Made by a program: the position numbers and the translations under genes. DNA of 64,000 bases from Progne subis subis. Its lineage: Eukaryota > Chordata > Aves > Passeriformes > Hirundinidae. A model generated the notes under the pieces. It worked only from the letters and a program-made list of their open reading frames with translations, ran no database searches and had not been told where the DNA came from. The stretch spans positions 124,001 to 188,000 of the forward strand of contig JAKJHU010000377.1 of the NCBI GenBank assembly GCA_022316685.1. Direction: 5' to 3'. Below are positions 56,103 to 64,000 of the stretch, one piece after another (position 1 is the first letter of the stretch; each line of letters begins with the position of its first letter).

Positions 56103-56456
56103 AGAGAATCACAGAATCAGCAAGGTTGGAGAAGACCTTGGACATCATCAGGTCCAACTTGTGCCCTGAGCCTTGTTTCCCCTTGTTTCCCCTTGTTTCC
56201 CCTTGTTTCCCCTGAGCCTCCTCTTCTCCTGGATAAACAACCGCAGCTCCCTCAGCTGCTCCTCACAGGACTTGTGTTCCAGAGCCCTCACCAGCCTTGT
56301 TGCCCTTCTCTGGACACACTCCAGCCTCTCCAAGTCCTTCCTAAATTGGGGAGCCCAGAACTGGACACAGCACTCGAGGTGCTGCCCAACCAGTGCCGAG
56401 CACAGGGGAAGAATCACTGCCCTGCTCCTGCTGGCCACACTGTTCCTGATCCATAG
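56103..56456 (-). mobile_element. CR1 LINE 3' fragment, minus strand (copy B)
   Basis: Partner of 13003-13330 with the same ORF2 C-terminal wording ([20 protein letters not shown]). A decamer, CCTTGTTTCC, is present four times in a row at 56170-56210 where copy A has it once, a copy-B-specific expansion that disrupts the CR1 reading frame. Confidence 0.88.
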
Positions 56457-56686
56457 GAGTGCCAGGGGCTGGATGAGGGAAATGGTAGGGACGGGGTGAG
56501 GACAAAGTCTGATTGATTGTCAACCGTGAAGGGTCTTGATTTTCATACCTATCTAGATTGCATTTAATGTGCTGAGGATCAATATCAATTGGACAGTGTA
56601 GATATAAATCTATAAATATGTACTAAATGAAAATGATTCTTGCTAATTGTATCAATATTTTTTAAATTTATCTATTAGAAAATATT

Positions 56687-57460
56687 TGTCATAAAGTAGT
56701 AAAGTAAAAAGTAGATGTGATTAGTGTTACAAAGCAGATGGGCCCCTTGGTAGATGCTACATGAGAAGAATAAGATACAGGATGCAGTTTGAGATAATCA
56801 GGAGTCTCAGAGCTGGATTGGCCAAAGCGGGGACTACTCCAAGGTCGGGAGATGGGCCCTTTGCAGATGTGATGGGATACAGGATGTCTTAAGCTAGAAC
56901 TGGCCTTGAGATGGACAAAGTTGGGACTATTCCAAGGCAGGGAGTTTGGGTGGTGGTTTGATCCATGAAATAATTACTTTTCAGAACATAATGCTTAGTT
57001 ATGTATAGAACACAAAACTTAGAGCGCACGTGCAACCAGTAAGGTTATTCAGAGGATACAAGGAAGATGCTGAGCCTTCATCTGAAGAAGACCACCAAGA
57101 AGCCAAGAAGACCCCCTAACAACAAGTGGAGCCTGTGCTATGTAGTACAGTGATGTAGATTTTAAGAATTGAAAATAGGAGGAGATTTACAGGAAATATT
57201 AATGAATATGTATTAGCATACAGTATATAATTTAAGTTGGGTTATTTTCTTTTGTAGGTGAGGTGGGGTGAGAAGCTCCCACCTCTGTACCCCGGTCAGT
57301 TTTGCTTATGCTTTATCTCAACCTTAATTATCTTCAATTAATCACTGCCAAATTTTTTGTATATGCTTGATTATTAAATGCTACTTAAATAAAATTGCAT
57401 TGCTGCTAAATTCAACTTTGTTGCTTCTTAAATTAGACATATAGAGCTTCATTTATAACA
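56687..57460 (+). mobile_element. ERV2 5' LTR
   Basis: 774 bases, TGTCATAAAG to TTATAACA, near-perfect short inverted ends, AATAAA at 57388-57393. A primer site follows three bases later. It is the partner of the copy A LTR at 13569-14335; similarity drops in the right half. Confidence 0.85.
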
Positions 57461-57463
57461 ATT

Positions 57464-57481
57464 TGGTGCTGAAACCCAGGA
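57464..57481 (+). other. ERV2 primer binding site, tRNA-Phe type
   Basis: TGGTGCTGAAACCCAGGA differs at two positions from the phenylalanine-tRNA primer site (TGGTGCCGAAACCCGGGA). ERV1, whose proteins are related, uses a proline-type site. Confidence 0.7.
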
Positions 57482-58272
57482 ACTCCAGCCTGGGGAAGGA
57501 CAGCTAGTCTCGGGAAGGAGCTCCCCACCAGCTCTTTTAAGGTGGTCCCGAGGTTAGACCAGGCTCCCTTGGAGATGGAGTTCCAATTACGATAATGCAT
57601 AAGCAAAGGAAGCCAGCAATAGGAGGCACTCATAAAAGCTCCTGTTGGAATGCCAGCTAAAAGTAAAGGTGCCTGTGAAACGTCTTGTGCACAAGAACCG
57701 TGTGGGTAAACGGACTGTGTAAGACCACAGGGTTGGGCAGGCAAGCGGCTGTATGTTTGTGTGTGTAGAATATCTAAAATGGGGGCTGGTAGCCCAGACC
57801 CCCAAAGTGAGCGTGAACCTCCCAGTACCGTATTTTCAGCTCTCTGTGAGGAGACCAGCTGGGAAAGGAGGGAAGTGAAAAGAGAGAATGAGTGAGGTTC
57901 CCTGGGAGGGACTGGGAGGAAGGGTCCTGGCCCGAGAACCCAGGGGAAGGTCCTCGGGGAGAAGGGACTGATCTGATCACTGGGTGAGGTGAATAAGGAG
58001 GGAGCAATTGAGTCAAGTTCCATTTTCTTTGAGAAGTAAATAGTTGGTAACTTTAGTACGAGACTAAGAGGGATTGCAAGGGACAGTGGCTAGAAGGATA
58101 TAGTCAGGGAAGACAGATTGAGTGAAAGATTGGAATTAGGCATGAGGCAAACAGCTGGCAAAAGACAAGATAGTGCAACAGAATAATAAGTGAGAGGATT
58201 GAACTACCAAGTGAGTGAGGGAGACTAAAATTCTCCTGGTACCGGGGGTTTCTTGCTTTGTTGCCACCAAAA

Positions 58273-59850
58273 ATGGGTCCGAGAAAGAGTAACTCCTTAG
58301 ACCCAGGAGCTGCGAATTATGAAGGAAATTCACAAGAGCCTGGTATACCTGGGAACTGTGAGGGCATTCTCAGGAGGGGAGCATCCCTCAGGACAGTCCA
58401 CTAGGGATGATGTTACAATACTGGAATGCATGGGAATCCTGAAGAGGAAAAAGCAAGCAGAAAATGATTAATTATTTGAATGGACAAAGGAAATGATCTG
58501 GAAAGATAATTTATACTGGGCAAAGTCTGGATCGTTTGAAGATTGGATTGGCCAGGCTTTGAATTTGTATGTGAATTCAAATGAATCTTTTATTCAACTC
58601 TGCTCTGTGGCTTCCCAGGGGAAAGGGTGAATTTGTCACTCGAAGGCAAGGAATCAAGGGTTTTCTGTTCTATCCTTTACAAACTAGAGGGCAAGAAGCC
58701 AAAAAAGACAGACACGAGCCTTAGGATCCGTTAGACCACCTCCCACCCCCTTATAGGCAACCTAATCAGCCCGGTCAACCCCAAGCCCCCGAGGGTCCTC
58801 CTGTAAATGCAAACGCAGCCCCTATTCAGGAGGAGCCAGTAGCACATAGAACTAGAGGTGGGGGATAGGGAGAAGTGATGATGGGGATGGGGAAGCAAAA
58901 ATGGAAGATGGGACTATACCCGCTTAGAAAAGTTCCAATGGCAAACCCAGAACAGAGATCTATTGGTGATGTGAGTGTTCCCCTGAACACAGGGGATGTT
59001 AGGGAGCTTAAGAAGGAGATGGGCAGGCTGCTGGAGGATCCTCTTGGAGTGGCAGAGAGATTAGAACAGTTCTTGGGGCCGAATATATACACCTGGGTGG
59101 AGCTGCAGTCTATCTTAGCAATCTTGTTTACCATGGAAGAAAGAGAAATGACTAGACATTCAGGAATGAGGGTTTGGGATAGAGGATGTCAGGGGCCAGA
59201 CCAGGGGGATCAGAAATGGCCTATGCAAGATCCAGGTTGGAATAATCAGAATGAAAGACACAGACAGAATATGAGTGATTTCCGGTGGATGATCATCCGA
59301 GGAATCCGGGAACCAGTGCCCAAGGGCAGAATATAGGGAAAGCTCTAAGTGAGCACCAAGGGAAGGATGAACCCCTGGCAGACTGGTCAGAAAGACTAAG
59401 AACAGACTTGCAGTTATATTCAGGTGTAGACCCCGATACGGCAGCAGGACAGGTCCTTTTGAAAACACAATTTGTAGCTAAGGCCTGGGGGCACATCAGG
59501 AAGAACCTGGAAAAAGCAGAAAATTGGCAGGATAGGGGGCTTCAGGAATTGTTAAGAGAAGCACAGAAAGTGCTTGTGAGAAGAGATGAGGAGAGGCAAA
59601 AGACAAAACCACAGATTTTAATGGCAGCAGTCAAAGAAACACAGACAACCATGAATACAGAGAAGCGCTCAGGAAGAACAAACAACAGAAAAAGGCAGGT
59701 CCCACCTCCAGGGATACAAGACCCACGTGTTTTTCCTGTCACCAGAAAGGACACTTACAAATTTCTTGTCCTACCTCAGAAGTACAGGACCCACTTGTTT
59801 TATTGCCACAAAAAGGGACATCTACAAAATTCTGTAGAAGGGGCAGCGAG
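58273..59850 (+). pseudogene. gag: ERV2 gag remnant
   Basis: A possible start, MGPRKSNSLDPGA, lies at 58273 but soon meets stops. From 58875 the capsid part is recognisable by comparison with ERV1: EQFLGPNIYTWVELQSILAI and RQNMSDFRWMIIRGIREPVP, then after a frameshift near 59330, WGHIRKNLEKAENWQDRGLQ. A nucleocapsid zinc knuckle survives only as a partial C..H piece (YCHKKGHLQN). At least three frame changes are needed to follow it. Confidence 0.85.
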
Positions 59851-59858
59851 ATGAGAAA

Positions 59859-60062
59859 ATGTTTCAAGAAGAGTTAGGGGGGTCAGGGGCTCTATTTAAC
59901 AAGGACCGAACACCTAGAAGGGCCCTTGATAAAACTGAAAATAGGTCCTCAAAAGGAAGAAATCACATTTTGGTGGACACGGAAGCTACTAGGTCGACAG
60001 TAAGAAGACTACCACAAGGATGTGAAGTAAGTCGTGAACGTGTCCCAGTAATTGCGGTTTAA
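59859..60062 (+). pseudogene. pol: ERV2 protease remnant
   Basis: Reads HILVDTEATRSTVRRLP, aligned with the ERV1 protease start. The catalytic DTG is DTE here, so the enzyme would be inactive even without the following stop (60060-60062). Confidence 0.75.
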
Positions 60063-61980
60063 GGATAAGTTTTTCAGGTTCCTGTAACTAAAAATGTGCA
60101 GATTGAATTGGATGAAACCTTTAGATTGAATGATTTGGTAGTAATACCTGAGGCTGATAATAATTTATTAGGAAGGGCCTTAATAATAGCCTTGGGGATT
60201 AAAATAACACCCTGTGAAGGAAACTTAAAATCTATTCTTTAAATGAAGAAGATCATTTCGAGATTAGAGACACTGTGTGGTGTACTGGTGAAGCAGGAAA
60301 ATTAAACATTCAGCCCATTAGTGTTGAAATACAGAACCCAGAAATCCCCATTTGAGTAAAACAATATCCGATATCACTGGAAGGTGGAAGGGATTGAAAA
60401 CCGGTCGTTGAGAATTGAGTACATCAGGGGGTGTTGGAGTCCTTGTGTCACCACATCATACCCCCATCCTGCCGGTAAAGAAGCCTGACGGTAGCTACTG
60501 ACTAGTCCAGGATCTCAGAGCGGTAAATCAAAGAACCATTACCCGCTTTCCAGGAGTAGCTAAGGCAGATACCTCCCAATTACATTTGGTGCAGTGAAGT
60601 GGATTTAAGGATGCCTTTTGGACTTGCCCTCTGGATGAGGGCAGTAGGGATTGCCTTTGAGTAGGAGGACCCAGATACAGGTAGGAGAGAACAAATTAAG
60701 GTGAACGGTGCTACCGCAAGGTTTTGCAGAGGCACCGAATCTTTTGGGAGGGCGTTAGAAAATCTTTGGAAGTCCTTGAGTTACCAAAGGAATTAAGCTG
60801 CTACAGCATGTAGATGATTTGTTAGTAGCAAGAGAAACTGAAGAGGAAACTAGAAAGGGTATCATTAAGCTTCTAAATTTTCTGGGAGAAAATGAGCTGG
60901 AAATATCAAAGTCAAAATTGCAGTTTGTAGAGTCAGAAGTGCGGTATTTAGGTCATTGGATTAGTAAGTGAAAGAAAAAGCTAGACCCTGAAAGCGTTTC
61001 AGGAATATTGAACATGGGACCCCCAAAGTCTAAAAGAGAAATAAAGCCATTTTTGAGTCTTTTGGTTATTGTAGGCAAGAGATAGAAGTGTCTAGCACAA
61101 AAGTAAAACTTCTATATGAGAAATTAACTACCAATTGCTTGAAATGGACTGAAAGGGATCAGAAAAATTTTGAGCAAGTTGAAGAAGCCCTACTGCAAGC
61201 TCCTTTACTGAGTCTTCCCAATTTAGACAAGCCTTTTCAATTATTTGTTAACACAGTTGATCAAACAGCTTAGGAAGTATTGACTCAAGATTGGGCAGGA
61301 AGCCGAAAGCCAGTAGGATATTATTCCAAATGATTGGATCCAGTTAGTAAGAGTTGGCCAACATGCCTGCAAGCTCTGGTAGCCACTGCTGTGTTAGTAG
61401 AAGAAGCCTGAAAAGTAACCATTGGGGCACCACTGGAAGTGTACACCTCTCTTAATATTAGAGGAATCCTTGCTAAAAAGGCTGAAAAATTGTTAACTGA
61501 TAGCAGAATATTAAAATATGAGGCTATCTTGATTTAATACATGATTAATACATATTGCATAGAGGTCATAGAGTTACAAACAAAAATATGCCCAGATTTG
61601 AGAGAACAAGAACTAAAAACAGGAGAAAAATTATTTAGAGATGTATCATCCCGAGTGGTAGATGGAAGAAGGAAATCTGGGTATGCCATAATTGGTGGAG
61701 AAAAACTGGAAGTAAAAGAATCTGGTCCCCTTAGCCCGTCCTGGTCAGCACAAGCCTGTGAACTCTATGCATTATTCTGTGCATTGCTGTTATTAAAGGA
61801 TCGAGAAGGGACCATATCCACCGACTCAAAATATGCCTTTGGGGTGGTGCATACATTTAGAAAAATTTGGAAAGAAAGGGGACTTATAAATACTCAAAGA
61901 AAAGGATTAGTGAACCAAGGATTGATAATTCAAATACTTAAAGCTTTGAAGAGTCAAAAAAAGCAGTGGTTCATGTGAAA
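60063..61980 (+). pseudogene. pol: ERV2 reverse transcriptase / RNase H remnant
   Basis: Many stops and frameshifts interrupt a sequence that parallels ERV1. The polymerase box is HVDD instead of YVDD (60807-60818), followed by LLNFLGENELEISKSKLQFV. RNase H begins near 61541 with LFRDVSSRVVDGRRKSGYAI (the usual DGSS is DVSS) and ISTDSKYAFGVVHTF. Confidence 0.85.
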
Positions 61981-62320
61981 GGCCACCAGAGGGGGAGAAA
62001 CATTAAAACAAAAGAAACAATTTGGCTGATGATGAAGCTCAGAAAGCTGCCCTGAGGGAAAACAGCAATGTAATTATGACTTTTCAGGAAGCAGGTACAC
62101 AAAATCAAACACTACACTTTTCTTTAGCAGAAGTAGAAGCCATGAAAAACCTCGGAGCAAGTCTAAAAGAGGGACAATGGATTCTCCCTGACAAAACCAC
62201 AGTTCAAACGGCAGAAAAAGGCTAGACTCATGTTTCAAGGGTAAAAGGACCTATACCAAACAGAGATTGGAAGATTATTTAGACACCGGGTGACCTAAAA
62301 GTAAAATTAAAAAAGACTTA
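61981..62320 (+). pseudogene. pol: ERV2 integrase rump
   Basis: After RNase H, a short stretch parallel to the ERV1 linker (SLAEVEAMKNLGASLKEGQW) runs directly into the very end of pol (THVSRVKGPIPNRDWK, a stop, then KVKLKKT). The whole zinc and catalytic core between them is missing, an internal deletion of roughly 0.9 kb relative to ERV1. Confidence 0.75.
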
Positions 62321-62388
62321 ACTTTGATTAAACTTTTTTATTGAGGTTCAAAACACAGTTTGAAGTAAAACTGTAATTAATCCCGGAC

Positions 62389-63078
62389 ATGACTGAAGAG
62401 AGCATTTGGTGCCCAGAGGCTATAGCTCATATGGAAAATCGTTTTCAGCTGTGGATTTCACGTAATGCTGCAATACATTTGCTGTGCCACCCACATATTG
62501 AAAGAATAACCCAGCCCCAGGATATTCAAGATATCCTTAGCACAGAAAGGTCAGAAGCTGCCATCCCGCAGAGAGAAGTCTCCATGTTTCAGCAAGGTTG
62601 CTGCAAACACGGTCATCAGTGTGAGCGGTGTAAAGCGGTGACCATGAAGTGGCTGAGACAAAGACATTGGCACAGAACAACTGTACCTTGGGACCAAAGA
62701 GATGCAGCTTTTGTGATTAATTGTATACGATGTTTTAGTAGAGTAGAGCGAGACTTTAGAATGCACAATTGGGTTTTAGCACAGATCAACATTGATACTT
62801 ATTTGCAACAATTTATAATAAAAGATCAAGTACAAAGAGCATTTATTTATTTAGTGTATCATACTGAAGGATTAGTGAGAATACAGCAAGAGAACAAAGG
62901 TGTTGGAGTCCAGGGCATTCCTTTGGTTGCCCTGGAGGGTCAGAGACCTGGGCAGGGGGGTCTGGGACCACAGCCCAGAGCTCAGAGAGACACTGGATTT
63001 GATTTCAGTCCATGGGAGAGGCTTCTTGCACTGCAGGAAGCATTGCAGGCCACAAGAGTGCGAAAGATTGTAGTTTAG
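62389..63078 (+). CDS. Unidentified 229-codon reading frame before a polypurine tract and LTR
   Basis: I do not recognise this protein. It starts with ATG 62389 (MTEESIWCPEAIAHMENRFQ) and runs 229 codons unbroken in a region where every neighbouring retroviral frame is shattered. The middle is rich in Cys and His (HLLCHPH, GCCKHGHQCERC, INCIRC), suggesting metal binding. The first two thirds look globular, and the end (about residue 175 on) is Gly/Pro/Gln-rich, less ordered. No signal peptide or membrane segment is evident. It lies about 10-20 bases before a polypurine tract and LTR, where retroviruses place env or accessory genes. It could be an accessory gene of a third retroelement, a captured host gene, or a chance survivor. 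Confidence that it is coding is moderate. Confidence 0.5.
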   Translation: MTEESIWCPEAIAHMENRFQLWISRNAAIHLLCHPHIERITQPQDIQDILSTERSEAAIPQREVSMFQQGCCKHGHQCERCKAVTMKWLRQRHWHRTTVPWDQRDAAFVINCIRCFSRVERDFRMHNWVLAQINIDTYLQQFIIKDQVQRAFIYLVYHTEGLVRIQQENKGVGVQGIPLVALEGQRPGQGGLGPQPRAQRDTGFDFSPWERLLALQEALQATRVRKIVV

Positions 63079-63086
63079 TATATCAC

Positions 63087-63099
63087 AGGGGGAGAAAAA
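63087..63099 (+). other. Polypurine tract before third LTR
   Basis: AGGGGGAGAAAAA between the 229-codon frame and the LTR-like sequence. Confidence 0.55.
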
Positions 63100-63102
63100 T
63101 AG

Positions 63103-63577
63103 TGGTTTTGGGTTTCTTGTATTGAAGTGAATGGGGACAAGATGGAGAATTTGGGGCGTTGCCTCCTTCTTCTTCTTTCTTCTTCCCTCACTCCATTTCT
63201 ACAGTGACGTTAGCACAAAGTAGTTTGTGAGGATTGGATCAAAGTAAAGATGACCTTTTTAGTAATAGTGATAGACATTGGTAATAAATCGTAAATATCG
63301 AATACGTAGCAATTAGTATAAAAGATAAGGACAGCCCTGGGACGGGGGGAGTCACCAGATGTCCGAGCCGCAGCAAACATCTTGCAGGACACTGAGAAAA
63401 TTGTAAGACAAGAACTAATAAATACGAAGCATGCAACCTTGAAGACTCCGTCTTTTCCTGCGTTTGGCTCAGAGCTTTGCAGAGGGCAAAAAAGACTCTA
63501 AAGCCACCTGAATGCGGGGAATTTAAGCTCCAGCAAGCAGCCCCTCAACAACTGCTGTCCCTGGGTGCAGAGAAACA
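63103..63577 (+). mobile_element. LTR of a third retroelement (ERV3)
   Basis: TATAAAAG at 63317-63324 is followed ~100 bases on by AATAAA at 63417-63422, then a U5-like stretch ending AGAAACA at 63577. The start is probably the TG at 63103 just after the polypurine tract; another TG at 63119 is possible. A primer-site-like sequence follows two bases later, so it acts as a 5' LTR for sequence to the right, while the polypurine tract to the left marks it as a 3' LTR too. A tandem arrangement sharing one LTR would explain both. Confidence 0.6.
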
Positions 63578-63579
63578 AC

Positions 63580-63597
63580 TGGCACCCCAGATGGGAC
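63580..63597 (+). other. Probable primer binding site of ERV3 (lysine-like)
   Basis: TGGCACCCCAGATGGGAC resembles lysine-tRNA primer sites at about 13 of 18 positions, so the tRNA is uncertain. Related modules (TGGCGTCCCTGGGTGGGC, TGGCGTCTCTGGTCAGGC) recur over the next 120 bases. Confidence 0.4.
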
Positions 63598-64000
63598 AGC
63601 GACAACTGGCGTCCCTGGGTGGGCACAGAAACCACTGCCGTCTCTGAGTGGGCAGAAACACCTGGCGTCTCTGGTCAGGCAGCCACAGACGTCTCTGGAT
63701 GTGCAACATCTGGCAATCCTGAACAGGCAAAACAAAACCTCTGCAGCAACATCAAAGCTCTCGGAAGATCAAAGCCAAACAGACACCATCGGAAAAGAAA
63801 CACCATCTGACCAAGAAGAAGAAGAACACCTCGTTTTCCGTTCGTCCCAGACGACGGTTTTCCAAGGGGCCCTGGAACCCTGAGATCTGCAGGCAGTGAT
63901 CAGGACAGACCCTGAGGCAGACTGGAAACAGCTGCAGCAAGCCTTTCGGCTTTTGGTAAGACAGTAAGATTTAGAACACACACCATGGCATCAAACATTT
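63598..64000 (+). other. ERV3 leader, cut by the window end
   Basis: Contains the repeated TGGCGTC(C/T)CTGG modules and a possible splice donor TTTTGGTAAGAC near 63953. No gag start is reached. Confidence 0.4.

Larger units (their letters stand above)
43092..57460 (+). repeat. Segmental duplication, copy B
   Basis: Direct partner of 1-14335. The left limit given is simply the base that matches window position 1. The homology may extend further left in the genome beyond what can be compared. The right limit is the end of the ERV2 5' LTR. Copy B holds the open olfactory receptor; its class I leader ATG is lost. Confidence 0.95.
57461..62320 (+). mobile_element. ERV2 internal region: old, decayed class I provirus
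   Basis: Leader, gag, pro, RT, RNase H and a rump of integrase follow the LTR in order, all related to ERV1 but broken by many stops and frameshifts. Most of the integrase core is deleted, env of the ERV1 type is absent, and no matching 3' LTR was found before the window ends. It is far older than ERV1. Confidence 0.85.

Noticed and set aside
62419..62640. HLLCH ... CERC in the 229-codon frame considered as an integrase HHCC zinc domain
   Set aside because: The spacing between the His pair and the Cys pair is about 43 residues, longer than in integrases, and the surroundings do not resemble integrase.

Overview
The window looks like passerine bird DNA, most likely from the MHC-bearing microchromosome (chromosome 16 type). 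The evidence is an OR14-like (gamma-c type) olfactory receptor, members of the avian C2H2 zinc-finger family with the 'ELRMET..DK.PRQNL' leader, CR1 LINE fragments, avian ERVs, decayed MHC class I exons and pieces of flotillin-1 (FLOT1). MHC, FLOT1, ZNF, OR and ERV debris together is the pattern reported for passerine MHC regions. The species cannot be named from the sequence.

The main architecture is a direct segmental duplication with a period of about 43.09 kb. Positions 1-14335 (copy A) reappear at 43092-57460 (copy B), differing by a few per cent by eye. Each copy carries, left to right: a GC-rich block; FLOT1 exon remnants (minus strand); an MHC class I pseudogene with a CpG-rich S-X-Y-like promoter (minus strand); an 'ACTGGGA' minisatellite; a second, older MHC class I alpha-2 exon; a probable solo LTR; an olfactory receptor (frameshifted in A, open in B); two CR1 pieces; and a class I ERV LTR where the homology ends. 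The junction LTR in copy A matches the copy B LTR better in its left half than in its right half. This fits an unequal crossover between two LTRs.

Between the copies (14336-43091) lie pentanucleotide microsatellites (14.3-15.5 kb) and a young 11.2-kb provirus, ERV1 (17411-28623). ERV1 has near-identical LTRs, a 5-bp target duplication, a proline-tRNA primer site and an intact gag. Its pol follows gag across a UAG codon but is broken by a nested LTR and a frameshift. Its env is long and open. Further right are a CpG island, a plus-strand ZNF gene with a nonsense codon in its finger array, a 41-bp repeat built from RFX X-box motifs, CR1 and retroviral fragments, a ~150-bp tandem repeat, an OR 3' fragment, a reverse-strand LTR, a minus-strand ZNF relative of the first, and a second large 'ACTGGGA' minisatellite.

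Right of copy B (57461-64000) is ERV2, an old, heavily decayed relative of ERV1 with a phenylalanine-tRNA-type primer site. Its pol end runs into an intact 229-codon reading frame of unknown function. That frame sits directly before a polypurine tract and an LTR-PBS-leader unit of a third retroelement cut by the window edge.

The only reading frames that look intact are the copy B olfactory receptor, ERV1 gag, most of ERV1 env and the unknown 229-codon frame. Most other long open frames here come from GC-rich DNA or microsatellites and are not genes.
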